A stretch of DNA of 64,000 nt, taken from the NCBI GenBank assembly GCA_016788865.1, contig JAEUSB010000006.1:1-64000 (forward strand). The letters are read 5' to 3'. Under the pieces are notes generated by a model. The model was given only the letters and a program-made list of their open reading frames with translations. It made no database searches and was not told the DNA's origin. This document shows positions 42,470 to 52,194 of the stretch, piece by piece. How positions within the stretch are numbered: position 1 is the first letter of the stretch; each line of letters opens with the position of its first letter. Origin of the DNA: Leptospirales bacterium. GTDB lineage: Bacteria > Spirochaetota > Leptospiria > Leptospirales > Leptonemataceae. A program made the translations under genes and the position numbers.

Positions 42470-44910
42470 AGCGTAGCTTCCTCACACCCTGGCGCATTTG
42501 CGTCATTGAAGACGATGAGGGTCTCAATCATCTCATCTGTCGCAAATTGGAGAAGGCCGGCCTTGATGCAATTGGCATCCACAGCGGACAGGAGGTCATG
42601 AACTTCTCGTTTACACCGGCCGACTTGTTGCTCATGGACTACGACCTGGGAGGTATACTGGCCGGGGAATTGGTGGACCGAATAAAGCAAAAATTTCCCA
42701 ACCAGAATTTTGCCGTACTCACGGGACGTGGAGACGAGAAAAGCGCCGTTGAGATGATGAAGAAAGGGGCAAGGGACTACCTGGTCAAGACCCCGGAAGC
42801 AATCGAACTATTGCCTGCGGCTATCGGACGTATTCTGCAGGAACTGGAAAAGGAAGCAATGTTGCGGAATGCCCAGGAGCGACTGAAGCAACGTGAGCAT
42901 CAATTGGCCCAGGCGCAGAAACTGGCCAACGTGGGAAGCTTCGAATGGTACGTAACTCTCGACAGGTTGGATCTATCGCCGGAGCTATACCGCATTATGG
43001 GCTGGCCGGAAAGTGAGCCAATTCCCAAACCCAGACAGATCATTAAGCAGATTCATCCATCAGACAGGCGCACAGCGCTGCGAGAAACAATGGCAATTCG
43101 GCACGAGAACAAGCACATTTCCGTAAACTTCAGAATGACCTCTGCTTCCGGGGTTCCAGGGTTATTTCGATTGGAAGCAGAGCGTAGAATTACCAAAGGC
43201 CCGGACGACTCGGATCAGTTTGAAATTCTTGGGATCTTGCACGACGTCTCCCAACAGGTGGCAATCGAGCATCAACTCCTCCGGTACCAGGAGCAACTTG
43301 AAACCCTGGTTCAGGAACGAACCCGCGAACTCATCCTTCAGCGGGACTTGAATGAGGCTTTGATTCAGAGCACGCCAGACCCGTTATTCGCTTTTGATCG
43401 AAATCACCGCATCAACCGTTGCAACCCCTCAATGCGAGTTCTACTCAGTCTTCCCGAATCGGACCTCCTGGGACAGCCTGTGCACAATATCGTCCCCGAG
43501 CTTTATCGAAATGAAATGGAGCAGGCTCTAAACGAGGTACTTGAGGGGCGGAGCCGGACGATCCGCGCGTTCCGATTGAATCCCGCGGATCCAGCCTCTC
43601 GCTTTTACGATGTTCTGATTTCACCACTCCACGGGGAGCGCAACGATATTAATGGTGGACTCGTGTTTCTCCACGACGTTACAGAAAGCAAGGCATACAG
43701 TGAATCGCTCCGCCGCAGCGAGGAACGACTCCGCACAATTCTAGATACCATCCCCGTGCCCATGGCCGTACTTAGATCTGCCGATAGTGTGGCGCTGTTT
43801 GTGAATCCCGCGTTTCAACCGCTGCTGGCCACTGATGTTACCAAAATCCTGGGAAAACCAGTTCCACTTTTCTCTGATGATCTCGACGGCAGGTTGATCA
43901 GACATGCACTGGAAACAGAGGGCTACCTGTTTAACTATGAAACGCAAATCCCAAGGCCTGGATCCTCTCCGGTCTGGACGCTCCTTTCGGCACAGCGTAT
44001 TCTCCTGGAAAAAGAGGAGGCCTGGCTCGTCAGTATGGTCGATATCACTGAGCGCAAAACTGCGGAAGGTCAGCTCAAACAGGCCCTGGATAGCCTGCGA
44101 ACCACACAGAATCAGTTGATCCACGCCGAGAAGCTCGCTTTTCTTGGAGGTCTCACTGCAGGCATTGCCCACGAGATCAAGAATCCACTGAACTTTATAA
44201 ATAACTTTTCTATACTATCTCGATCGCTTGCTCAAGATATAGCAACCATTGCAGCTGATCCCGCATCGCCAGGCGTTGTGGAGAAACTTCCACCCATGAC
44301 AGCGCGTTTGAAAGATAACCTTGAGATTATCACCAAGCACGGTAAACGCATCGACAGTATCATCCGCAATATGCTTATGCACTCGCGTGGAGAACCGGGC
44401 GACTTCCAGGAGATAAGGCTGAACGATCTCGTGGAGGAATCCGTGAATCTTGCCTATCATGGAATGCGTGCATCGGAAACGGACTTCAATGCGAAACTGA
44501 ATCTCGACCTGGACGAGAACATTGGCAGAATTCAAGCCATTCCGCAAGATCTTGGCCGGGTCTTCGTGAATCTCGCGACCAACGGCTTCCAGACCATGAG
44601 TGAAAAACGGCGCAAACTAACCGCGACCGAATATGTGCCCACATTGGCCGTCCAAACCCGGAAAAACGAACACGATATCGAAATCCGAATCAGGGACAAC
44701 GGGATGGGGATTTCGCAGGCGAACATGGCCCGGCTATTTACGCCTTTCTTTACAACCAAGCCCGCCGGGGCCGGAACCGGACTTGGTCTTTCACTCAGTT
44801 ATGAAACCATCGTCAACGGACACAATGGAAAGATTCGTGTAGAGTCAACAGAGGGTGAATTTGCGGAATTCATAATTACCCTACCGAGCAAGGAGCACCA
44901 GGATGAGTAA
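42466..44910 (+). CDS. receiver-PAS-PAS-PAS histidine kinase
   Basis: 814 residues from ATG 42466, which overlaps the previous TGA (ATGA). Receiver (9-115) with phospho-Asp 58 (ADLLLMDYDLGG) and a Lys in YLVKTPEA; coiled helix; three PAS domains (about 150-265, 295-405, 418-530); HisKA with His 569 (AGIAHEIKNPLNFINNF); HATPase (660-810) with N box RVFVNLATNGFQTM, G1 RDNGMGI and G2 GAGTGLGLSLS. No membrane segment, so the PAS domains should sense an internal cue. As with its neighbours, the receiver precedes the kinase, which fits input from CheA. Confidence 0.92.
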   Translation: MKRSFLTPWRICVIEDDEGLNHLICRKLEKAGLDAIGIHSGQEVMNFSFTPADLLLMDYDLGGILAGELVDRIKQKFPNQNFAVLTGRGDEKSAVEMMKKGARDYLVKTPEAIELLPAAIGRILQELEKEAMLRNAQERLKQREHQLAQAQKLANVGSFEWYVTLDRLDLSPELYRIMGWPESEPIPKPRQIIKQIHPSDRRTALRETMAIRHENKHISVNFRMTSASGVPGLFRLEAERRITKGPDDSDQFEILGILHDVSQQVAIEHQLLRYQEQLETLVQERTRELILQRDLNEALIQSTPDPLFAFDRNHRINRCNPSMRVLLSLPESDLLGQPVHNIVPELYRNEMEQALNEVLEGRSRTIRAFRLNPADPASRFYDVLISPLHGERNDINGGLVFLHDVTESKAYSESLRRSEERLRTILDTIPVPMAVLRSADSVALFVNPAFQPLLATDVTKILGKPVPLFSDDLDGRLIRHALETEGYLFNYETQIPRPGSSPVWTLLSAQRILLEKEEAWLVSMVDITERKTAEGQLKQALDSLRTTQNQLIHAEKLAFLGGLTAGIAHEIKNPLNFINNFSILSRSLAQDIATIAADPASPGVVEKLPPMTARLKDNLEIITKHGKRIDSIIRNMLMHSRGEPGDFQEIRLNDLVEESVNLAYHGMRASETDFNAKLNLDLDENIGRIQAIPQDLGRVFVNLATNGFQTMSEKRRKLTATEYVPTLAVQTRKNEHDIEIRIRDNGMGISQANMARLFTPFFTTKPAGAGTGLGLSLSYETIVNGHNGKIRVESTEGEFAEFIITLPSKEHQDE

Positions 44911-46024
44911 CCAACCTATCAAACCCGTCGCAATTCTCGTAGTGGACGATGAAATGGACGTGGGGCAGATGTTTTTGCAACGATATCAGAAGCACGTGGA
45001 TGAGGGAACCTATGTCTTTCAATTTGCGAGCAACGGTCTTGAAGCTCTGACTCAAATCAAAGAGAATCCGGAGATTGGTGTGGTGCTCCTTGACCTGCGC
45101 ATGCCGGAGCTCGATGGGTTTGGTTTTCTCGATCGGGCAAAAGATTTTAAGAACTCTATGAAAACAATCATCATGACCGCATATGGCGATTCAATGAAGA
45201 TTCGAGGGGCAATGAACCGGGGTGCTTTTGACTTCCTGACCAAGCCACTCGATTTCGGGGATCTGGACGCAACCCTTGCGCGCGCTGTTCTCGATTCTGC
45301 TCAGGATGAGGAGCGTAAGGAACGGCTGGACCGACTGACCCGGGAAAAAGAAATCCTGCGCCGCTATTTCAGCGACGATGTTGCCGAAAAGATCATGAAA
45401 ATGGACAACCGGGATAGGATGATTGGTGAAAATCACCATGCAACAGTCCTCTTCATGGACATCCGTAACTTCACCCAGATCAGCGAAAAACTCCCTCCAC
45501 TTCAGGTAGCCGAGTTCCTCAACTTGCTCTACCCCGACATCATGGAGTTAATACTCGGACGCAGCGGTTCAGTCAACAAGCTAATTGGTGACGCAATTGT
45601 AGCAACTTTTGGGGTACCATTCCGCACCGAAAAAGACGCCCTGCATGCAGTGGAAGCTGCAATCGCAATTCGTGATTATGTGATCCGTTTCAATGGCTTC
45701 AAACCTGATTTTCTGCGTGACTTTCCAATCAGAATTGGCATTGGTATAACAACTGGACCTGTTTTTGCCGGGAACATCGGTTCCTTCCGCCGGCTTGAGT
45801 ATACTGTGATTGGGGACACTGTAAATACCGCAAGCAGGCTGCAAAACCTGACCAAGAAGGCAGAAGTGGATATTCTAATCGACGGGGCTACCTTGAGGGA
45901 TGCTGGCGTGCAACTTCAGACGCGAGAAATTCGGGTCCGCTCCATCAGAGGAAAAACTGAGAAGATCGATGTGTATGCATTGATGGGAGTCCCCACAACA
46001 CGCACCGGCTTCACAATGTTTTAG
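44903..46024 (+). CDS. response regulator with adenylate cyclase output
   Basis: 373 residues. Receiver (8-130) with phospho-Asp 64 (GVVLLDLRMPELDG), a coiled helix, and a class III cyclase domain (175-345). Metal Asps lie in LFMDIRNFTQISE and KLIGDAIVATFG; Lys before LIGD and the YTVIGDTVNTASRLQ segment (Asp and Arg) indicate ATP as substrate, so it probably makes cAMP. The ATG overlaps the last codons of the upstream kinase, with AGGAG 7 bp ahead. Together with the HD-GYP protein, this makes a second nucleotide output from one operon. Confidence 0.93.
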   Translation: MSNQPIKPVAILVVDDEMDVGQMFLQRYQKHVDEGTYVFQFASNGLEALTQIKENPEIGVVLLDLRMPELDGFGFLDRAKDFKNSMKTIIMTAYGDSMKIRGAMNRGAFDFLTKPLDFGDLDATLARAVLDSAQDEERKERLDRLTREKEILRRYFSDDVAEKIMKMDNRDRMIGENHHATVLFMDIRNFTQISEKLPPLQVAEFLNLLYPDIMELILGRSGSVNKLIGDAIVATFGVPFRTEKDALHAVEAAIAIRDYVIRFNGFKPDFLRDFPIRIGIGITTGPVFAGNIGSFRRLEYTVIGDTVNTASRLQNLTKKAEVDILIDGATLRDAGVQLQTREIRVRSIRGKTEKIDVYALMGVPTTRTGFTMF

Positions 46025-46030
46025 GAAATA

Positions 46031-46480
46031 ATGAAAACGAGACCCCTTACGATTCTACTTGTTGAGGACAATCCGGATCATGCGGAAATGATTCGCCGCA
46101 CTCTGGAGGGCGGGCGCACAACCCAGAGGCTATTACACGTGCACGATGGTGAGGAGGCTATTTCCTATTTATCCCGCGAAGGCATTTACTCGGATCATGC
46201 CAGGTATCCTTTACCAGACTTACTCCTGCTCGACTTACGCCTTCCAAAGGTTAGCGGACTCGAAGTGCTCGAATGGATGCGATCCAGGACCAATCTGCGT
46301 GGCATTGCAACAGTGATCCTGACAACTTCGAATGCCGAAGGGGATATGACAAACGCCTATCGCCTGGGAGCTATTAGCTATCTTGTAAAACCTTTTGCGA
46401 TTGAGGAGTTTGCAAGGCTACTCGACGCATGTTCTCATTACTGGCTATCGTGGAATCGTTTCCCGGAATTGATCGATTAA
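46031..46480 (+). CDS. Rcp1-type single-domain response regulator
   Basis: 149-residue receiver of the Rcp1 subfamily: LLVEDNPDHAEMIRRTLEGG, an extended insert near residues 40-60, phospho-Asp 68 in DLLLLDLRLPKVSGLE, TTSNAEGDM and Lys in SYLVKPFAIEEF. Ends WLSWNRFPELID, similar to the end of the next Rcp1-type gene (YWLGWNKTPA). The ribosome-binding site AGGAAAT overlaps the previous stop. Rcp1 proteins are usually phosphorylated by PAS/GAF-type kinases, such as the two kinases downstream. It is the last gene of the co-oriented operon. Confidence 0.93.
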   Translation: MKTRPLTILLVEDNPDHAEMIRRTLEGGRTTQRLLHVHDGEEAISYLSREGIYSDHARYPLPDLLLLDLRLPKVSGLEVLEWMRSRTNLRGIATVILTTSNAEGDMTNAYRLGAISYLVKPFAIEEFARLLDACSHYWLSWNRFPELID

Positions 46481-46538
46481 TGGGCGCGGCCCTTCCTGAC
46501 CACGCATCGGCGAAAAGGGGCTGAGTCGGTTCACTCGG

Positions 46539-46961
46539 TCAAGCCGGGGTTTTGTTCCAGCCCAACCAGTATTCTCCGAGATCCTTCATTAACTCCCGGA
46601 ATTGGCCAAAGTCTGCCGGTTTCACGAGGTAGCTGTTGGCGTGAAAACCGTAGGCGCGGTTAATATCATCTTCAGCACTCGACGTGGTAAGAATCACGAC
46701 AGGAATGTTTTGCAGCGTGGCTTTGGACTTAACCTGCCTCAATACCTCAAGCCCATCCACCCGGGGAAGGCGTAGGTCGAGCAAAATGAGAGCTGGCCCG
46801 GCGTCATCACCGATTGAGTCAAAGAACTTCAAGGCGGCCTCACCGTCGGTCAGGTGGATAACCTTTCCGGTAGCCTTGTTCTTCTCTAGATGCCTCAGCA
46901 CCAGGGTCGCATGATCCAGATTGTCTTCAACGAGTACGATGGTTGTTCTGTCGGGACTCAT
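46539..46961 (-). CDS. Rcp1-type single-domain response regulator
   Basis: 140 residues from ATG 46961, which follows AGGAAGA. Receiver with VLVEDNLDHATLVLRHLEKN, phospho-Asp 62 in ALILLDLRLPRVDGLE, TTSSAEDDI and Lys in NSYLVKPADFGQF. It is a paralogue of the gene at 46031, in opposite orientation; both share the carboxyl YWLxWN motif. It is divergent from two membrane kinases whose kinase modules resemble those of Rcp1 partners, so it is a good candidate for their cognate regulator. Convergent gap to its paralogue is 58 bp. Confidence 0.92.
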   Translation of the reverse strand: MSPDRTTIVLVEDNLDHATLVLRHLEKNKATGKVIHLTDGEAALKFFDSIGDDAGPALILLDLRLPRVDGLEVLRQVKSKATLQNIPVVILTTSSAEDDINRAYGFHANSYLVKPADFGQFRELMKDLGEYWLGWNKTPA

Positions 46962-47098
46962 TCTTCTTCCTGTCAGGATGGGGTACACATTAGACGTGGA
47001 GATCAATCCTTTTTCCAAGAAAATTCAGAATGATTTGGTGTTCCTTTTTTGATTGCGCAGCCCTGAGATTCAGATTAGGCTGTGGATACTTTCAGAAT

Positions 47099-49588
47099 AT
47101 GAAGCGGGAATCAGGTGTTGTAGGGAATACAACTATTTCAAAACCACTCGTAATATCCGTACTCGTTTCCACTTATGCAATCTGCACAATTGCGGTATTT
47201 TGCGCCGTTTCTGCCCAGGACGCGCAACTAAAGCGTCTGTTCGACAACGTACATTGGACAATAGCATACGCCGCCGGGGCTTTTCTGGCCTGGTACGGAG
47301 CCAGACGGGCTAACGCACATACCCGATTGCCGCGATTGTTCTTCGCTATCGCCTTGACCAGCTATGCTTTCGGCCAGATCGTTTGGGACATTCAAGCACT
47401 CTACGGTTGGCTTCCGTTTCCGGGGCCTTCCGATCTGTTCTTTCTTTGTCTCGGCGCAGGTTGCTTGCTTGGTTTGATATTCACGTTTCGAGAATTCAAG
47501 AACCGTGATTCGCGCAGCATTGCTCTGGATACAATTTCCTTTGCGGTCACCGTTCTGGCATTGAGCATAGCGGCATACTTACCCCGACGTGGAGACCTCG
47601 ATAACCTGCAGCTTGCTGTCCTTGTACTGTATCCGCTTGGACTATTGAGCACGGCCGCACTTGGACTGATCCTACCCTTGATCATGCGACTGCGCGTGAG
47701 GGCCTCCTGGGCGCTCTTCGTCGGTGCGATTGTCTGCGACGGCTGGGTCTGGATGGAATGGAATTCAAGATTCCTGGATAATGCGCTTGCCGATGGAATT
47801 GTCTTCAACGCGTCGTTTAGCCTCATTGCCCCGCTGCTGGGACTTGGAGCCATGCTCTGGGATCCTCAGGCTGCGTACGATAAAACGCTCGAGCGCCCCT
47901 ATGAGCGCATACTGCGTACTCTCCCTCTGGTGCTTGTTGCTTTTGCGGCAATAGCGGCAGTGCTCGCCTGGACATTGCCTGGGTTCATTTTTTCCGTGAG
48001 GGTCTCAACATCGGTAGCAGCAGCCATAGTTGCAGGTCTTGCACTCCTTCGGCAGAGCATCCTTCTTTCAGAACGCGACACCCTGCTCAGAATTCAACTC
48101 GAAGCAGCGCAAAATGACAAAAAGTTTGCGACTTTGTTCAACAACGCAAGCGATGCAATTTTCATTATGAACGAACGCGTCTTTATCGACTGCAACCTGA
48201 AGTGCCAACGAATGTTTCTCGCCAGCCGCGAGGAGTTGATCAACCATTCGCCCATCGATTTCTCGCCCCCGGAGCAACCCGACGGAATTCCATCGCTTGA
48301 AAAAGCCAAAAACAAAATCGCTGCCGCAATCAAAGGGCAACCCCAACTCTTTGAATGGAAACACAGGCGAGCAAACGGCGAACTGTTTGATGCAGAGGTC
48401 AGCCTCACGAGCATGGATATTGGAGGGGAAATCCTGCTGCAGGCTATTGTGCGCGATGTGACCGAGCGTCGTCAGGTCGAAATGCGCCTCCAGGAAACAG
48501 CTCAACGCCTTCTTCTTGCAACCCAGGCGGCCAGTATTGGCACCTGGGATTGGCATTTTGAAACGGATGCCTTGATCTGGGATCAACAGAGCCTGAAGAT
48601 TTACGATTTGCCGGCGGACGCGGGCAATCTAACCATGAAGGATTGGTTGGCTGTTCTACTTCCTGAAGACCAGACCAGGGCGCGCGAAGCCTTGCACGAT
48701 GCTGTGACCCGGAACGCTCCTTACCATTTCGAGTTTCGCGTGAGAACAGCGCGAGGTGAGATCAAAAACATAGAAGCCCGTGGAATGACATTGTGCGACT
48801 CAAGTGGCAGGGTTGTGCGGCTAATTGGCGTACAACAGGACGTGACAGCAACACGTGCAGCCGAAGAGGAACGCGAGCGGCTAATCCGCGAACTTGAAGG
48901 CAAGAATCAGGAACTGGAGCGCTTCAACTACACGGCGTCGCACGATCTCAAAAGCCCACTCGTAACCATCAAGGGCTTCCTGGGGATGCTTGAACGTGAT
49001 ATTGCAGAAAATGATGTCGAGAACATCGCAGACGACATACGTCGGATCGGATCGGCAACGGACAAAATGAACAACCTGCTCGATGATCTCCTGGCCCTTT
49101 CTCGAGCCGGGCGGCAGGCCAATCCTCCAAGGCTCGTTCCAATGCGCAGGATTGTCGATGAGACGCTTGAAATCCTGGAAGGGGTCCTGCGGGCCAGAAA
49201 TGTAAGCATAGAGTACAGCGGTGAATTTCCCATGGTCTGGGTGGACGCGCAACGAATCAAGACTGTCTGGCAGAACCTGGTAGAGAACGCGGTAAAGTAC
49301 AGTCCACCGGATCAGCCCCCAAAACTTGAGCTTGGCGCCCGGCCTCATCCTGATGGATACGCATTCTTTGTCAGGGACCAGGGGCTTGGAATTGATTCCC
49401 GTTATCATCGCCGCATTTTCGAACAATTTCACAAACTGGATAATGGCACAGAAGGCTCAGGCATTGGTCTTTCCCTGGTACAGCGAATCATCGAGGCACA
49501 TCAAGGGCGAGTATGGGTTGAATCCGAAGGTACGGGACGCGGCTCCACCTTCTGGTTTCTGGTCCGACGGCCACCGCTAGGTATCTAG
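47099..49588 (+). CDS. membrane sensor histidine kinase with two PAS domains
   Basis: 829 residues from ATG 47099. About eight or nine membrane helices (20-320), an internal coiled coil (325-340), PAS-1 (340-455, ATLFNNASDAIFIMNERVF), PAS-2 (465-585, PAS/PAC-like), HisKA with His 615 in YTASHDLKSPLVTIKGF, and HATPase (700-825) with N box NLVENAVKYS and G2 SGIGLSLVQRII. The SHDLKSPL H-box class is common in partners of Rcp1-type regulators. It lies divergent from such a regulator and one base before another kinase of similar design. The membrane module is of unclear class, so I cannot name the stimulus. Confidence 0.92.
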   Translation: MKRESGVVGNTTISKPLVISVLVSTYAICTIAVFCAVSAQDAQLKRLFDNVHWTIAYAAGAFLAWYGARRANAHTRLPRLFFAIALTSYAFGQIVWDIQALYGWLPFPGPSDLFFLCLGAGCLLGLIFTFREFKNRDSRSIALDTISFAVTVLALSIAAYLPRRGDLDNLQLAVLVLYPLGLLSTAALGLILPLIMRLRVRASWALFVGAIVCDGWVWMEWNSRFLDNALADGIVFNASFSLIAPLLGLGAMLWDPQAAYDKTLERPYERILRTLPLVLVAFAAIAAVLAWTLPGFIFSVRVSTSVAAAIVAGLALLRQSILLSERDTLLRIQLEAAQNDKKFATLFNNASDAIFIMNERVFIDCNLKCQRMFLASREELINHSPIDFSPPEQPDGIPSLEKAKNKIAAAIKGQPQLFEWKHRRANGELFDAEVSLTSMDIGGEILLQAIVRDVTERRQVEMRLQETAQRLLLATQAASIGTWDWHFETDALIWDQQSLKIYDLPADAGNLTMKDWLAVLLPEDQTRAREALHDAVTRNAPYHFEFRVRTARGEIKNIEARGMTLCDSSGRVVRLIGVQQDVTATRAAEEERERLIRELEGKNQELERFNYTASHDLKSPLVTIKGFLGMLERDIAENDVENIADDIRRIGSATDKMNNLLDDLLALSRAGRQANPPRLVPMRRIVDETLEILEGVLRARNVSIEYSGEFPMVWVDAQRIKTVWQNLVENAVKYSPPDQPPKLELGARPHPDGYAFFVRDQGLGIDSRYHRRIFEQFHKLDNGTEGSGIGLSLVQRIIEAHQGRVWVESEGTGRGSTFWFLVRRPPLGI

Positions 49589-49589
49589 C

Positions 49590-52058
49590 ATGATTTCTGT
49601 TGAAAGCATCATTTTTCTGGTGCCCAATCTTTTCTCGATTGGAATAGCAATTCTCGTTTTCTTCCGCGTTCGCGAGCTGAGCGACCTTGATGGTAGACAC
49701 CCCCTGCTCTGGACTCTCGCTGCTGAACTTGTTTGGATGTCGGGTAACGTCTGTAAGGTGGTATCCACGGATATCTCCACCAAGATATTCTGGGACAACT
49801 TTGAGTTCCTTGGCACCTGTGCGTGGCCCATGGCTACACTTGCCTTTGGTTTGCAGTATTGTAAAATGCGAATTCCCGCGCTTTTGTGGTTTGTACTGTG
49901 GATTCTTCCGGGAACCATTATGGCCCTGGCCGTTGGTGACTACTGGTTGGGCTACCTCCATCCGAACGCGCACCTCGTTCAGGCTGCTCCCTTCGACGCA
50001 TTGTACTACGATTTTCATCCGATTGTCCAGATTGCTTTTGTGCAGATCCTCCTGCAAATCACAATGTCGGCAATCCTCATTGTTGCACGGGTCTTCTGGC
50101 TAACCGCAAGGCTTCGGATGCAGGCGCTCATACTGTCCGTTGGCTTGCTGATTCCGGTTATGGGAAGCTTGCTAACGATCACCGGAATCCAGATCACAGA
50201 TCATCGGGACACCTCACACTGGTCGTTTGCAATCGGCAACATCATGATTTTTGTGGCTCTATCAAAATTCGATTTTGCCCGTGAGACCAGATTCTCGACC
50301 CTGTTTGACCGGGCAAGTGATGCCATCTTCTTGATGAACGCAGCAAGGATAGTCGACTGCAATATCAAATGTCAGACGGTTTTTGGTCGGGAAAAGGAAA
50401 CGCTACTGAATTCCTCGCTGGGGGCGCTCTCACCTGAATTTCAGCCGGGCGGGACCGTTTCAAGCGCAGAAATGTCTCTGCGAATTTCGCGCGCTCTGAG
50501 CGAGCCGCAATTCTTCTTCTGGAGTTTTAAGCGGCCCAATGGTGAGATCTTTGAATCAGAAGTGAGTCTTACCGCAATCAATGTAGGAGGAGATGTGCTG
50601 CTCCAGGCGTTCGTTCGGGATATTACGGAACGCGAACGCCAGGCCAGGCAGCTTGAATTGTTCACGAGACTGGCCTCGGACTACGTTTACACGGCAGATC
50701 TAACTAAGGAAGTTCTCGAACCTGTAATTGTCGCGGGTTCCTTTGAACGGGTCACGGGCTATTCGCTGGACCAGGTAAAGGAACTTGGCGGATGGATGCA
50801 ACTGATCCTTGAAAACGATCGCGCGGCCGCACTCAGTGTTTCTGAGCCAATTCTGCGCGGAGAAAAAGCGCGCGTGGAGTACAGGATTCGAAGGCCGGAC
50901 GGGGAACTGCGCTGGTTGCAGGACGAAATCATTCCCATCGTAGACGCTTCCGGCAAGGCCGTTTCTGTTATGGGAGGAGTTCGGGATATAACGGACCAGA
51001 AGAATGCTGAAGCCAGGCTGCGAGAAAGCGAAGCTAGATTTCGTATTGTTCTTGAGAATGCACAGGCAATCATTTTCGTTCTCGATTCAAAGGGTACGTT
51101 TCTACTCTCAGAAGGCCTGGCGTTGAAGTCGATTGGGCTTTCACCGGGCGAAGTTGTGGGGCTATCAGCCTGGGAACTCTACAAAGACAACCGGGACGTG
51201 CAGGCACAATTGACGAGCGCGCTTAGCGGAAAAGAGACCAAAGGCGTGACCTGCGTGAATGGCAGATTCTTTGAGACTGTGTATTCGCCCTACAAAGACG
51301 CTGAAAAAGGTGTCATGGGAGTCATCGGGGTTGCAACCGACATCAGCGAAAAAATCTCCCAACAGGAAGAGCTTCTCCGGAAGAATGCGGAGCTTGAACG
51401 CTTCAGCTACACGGTTTCGCACGATTTGAAAAGCCCTTTGATTACAATCAGGGGATTCGCAGGAAATATCATTAGCGATCTCGATGAAGGAAGTACAGAA
51501 AATCTGAAGAGTGACCTGGCTCGAATTCTAGTTGCCGCAGAAAAAATGCGATCCCTGCTCGATGATTTACTGCAACTTTCGCGAGTTGGTCGAAAGGTCA
51601 ACCCGCCCACCGTAGTAAACTTGAATGAGGCAATTCAGGAAGTTCTGGATCTACTGGCGGGCTCCATCTCGAAGCACAGTGCGGTGATCCATGTTCAACC
51701 CGGCATGCCGGCCGTGTATATGGACCGCAAAAGGCTCGTGGAGGTGCTGCAGAACCTACTGGAGAACGCAATCAAATACAGGGGCACCATGCCTCCGGAG
51801 ATTGAAATCAAGGCCGAGACCGATTCAGCCTACGTAACATTGTCAGTGAAAGACAACGGCCTGGGAATAGCGAAAGAATACAGAGATGTTATCTTCGGGC
51901 TCTTCAACAAACTAAATCTTGATTCCGAGGGAACAGGGATTGGCCTGGCGCTGGTGCGGCGAATTGTCGAATTGTATGGTGGTAGCATCCGTGTTGAATC
52001 CGATGGTATGGGTCATGGATCAACTTTCTACTGCACTCTCCCCAGACCCGGACGCTAA
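49590..52058 (+). CDS. membrane sensor histidine kinase, 7TM N-terminus and three PAS domains
   Basis: 822 residues. N-terminal 7TM region (1-225), of the type found at the start of many bacterial kinases, then PAS-1 (235-345, STLFDRASDAIFLMNAARIV, closely similar to PAS-1 of the preceding kinase), PAS-2 (350-475) and PAS-3 (480-590), HisKA with His 611 (YTVSHDLKSPLITIRGF) and HATPase (700-815) with N box NLLENAIKYR, G1 VKDNGLGI and G2 GTGIGLALVRRIV. The gap to the upstream kinase is one base, so they form an operon and may form heterodimers, which is inference. It is not followed by a regulator gene. Confidence 0.93.
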   Translation: MISVESIIFLVPNLFSIGIAILVFFRVRELSDLDGRHPLLWTLAAELVWMSGNVCKVVSTDISTKIFWDNFEFLGTCAWPMATLAFGLQYCKMRIPALLWFVLWILPGTIMALAVGDYWLGYLHPNAHLVQAAPFDALYYDFHPIVQIAFVQILLQITMSAILIVARVFWLTARLRMQALILSVGLLIPVMGSLLTITGIQITDHRDTSHWSFAIGNIMIFVALSKFDFARETRFSTLFDRASDAIFLMNAARIVDCNIKCQTVFGREKETLLNSSLGALSPEFQPGGTVSSAEMSLRISRALSEPQFFFWSFKRPNGEIFESEVSLTAINVGGDVLLQAFVRDITERERQARQLELFTRLASDYVYTADLTKEVLEPVIVAGSFERVTGYSLDQVKELGGWMQLILENDRAAALSVSEPILRGEKARVEYRIRRPDGELRWLQDEIIPIVDASGKAVSVMGGVRDITDQKNAEARLRESEARFRIVLENAQAIIFVLDSKGTFLLSEGLALKSIGLSPGEVVGLSAWELYKDNRDVQAQLTSALSGKETKGVTCVNGRFFETVYSPYKDAEKGVMGVIGVATDISEKISQQEELLRKNAELERFSYTVSHDLKSPLITIRGFAGNIISDLDEGSTENLKSDLARILVAAEKMRSLLDDLLQLSRVGRKVNPPTVVNLNEAIQEVLDLLAGSISKHSAVIHVQPGMPAVYMDRKRLVEVLQNLLENAIKYRGTMPPEIEIKAETDSAYVTLSVKDNGLGIAKEYRDVIFGLFNKLNLDSEGTGIGLALVRRIVELYGGSIRVESDGMGHGSTFYCTLPRPGR

Positions 52059-52194
52059 GTAATTCTTTGATGCTGAAGTTTTCACGGTCTTCAAATTTAC
52101 AGACTACGGCTCTGGGCTGGCTCATGCTTCCGATATATCGGCTGACGTTTTCACTTCGTCACTTCAACCTGCGAAGGATCTTCAAACCAGCCAG

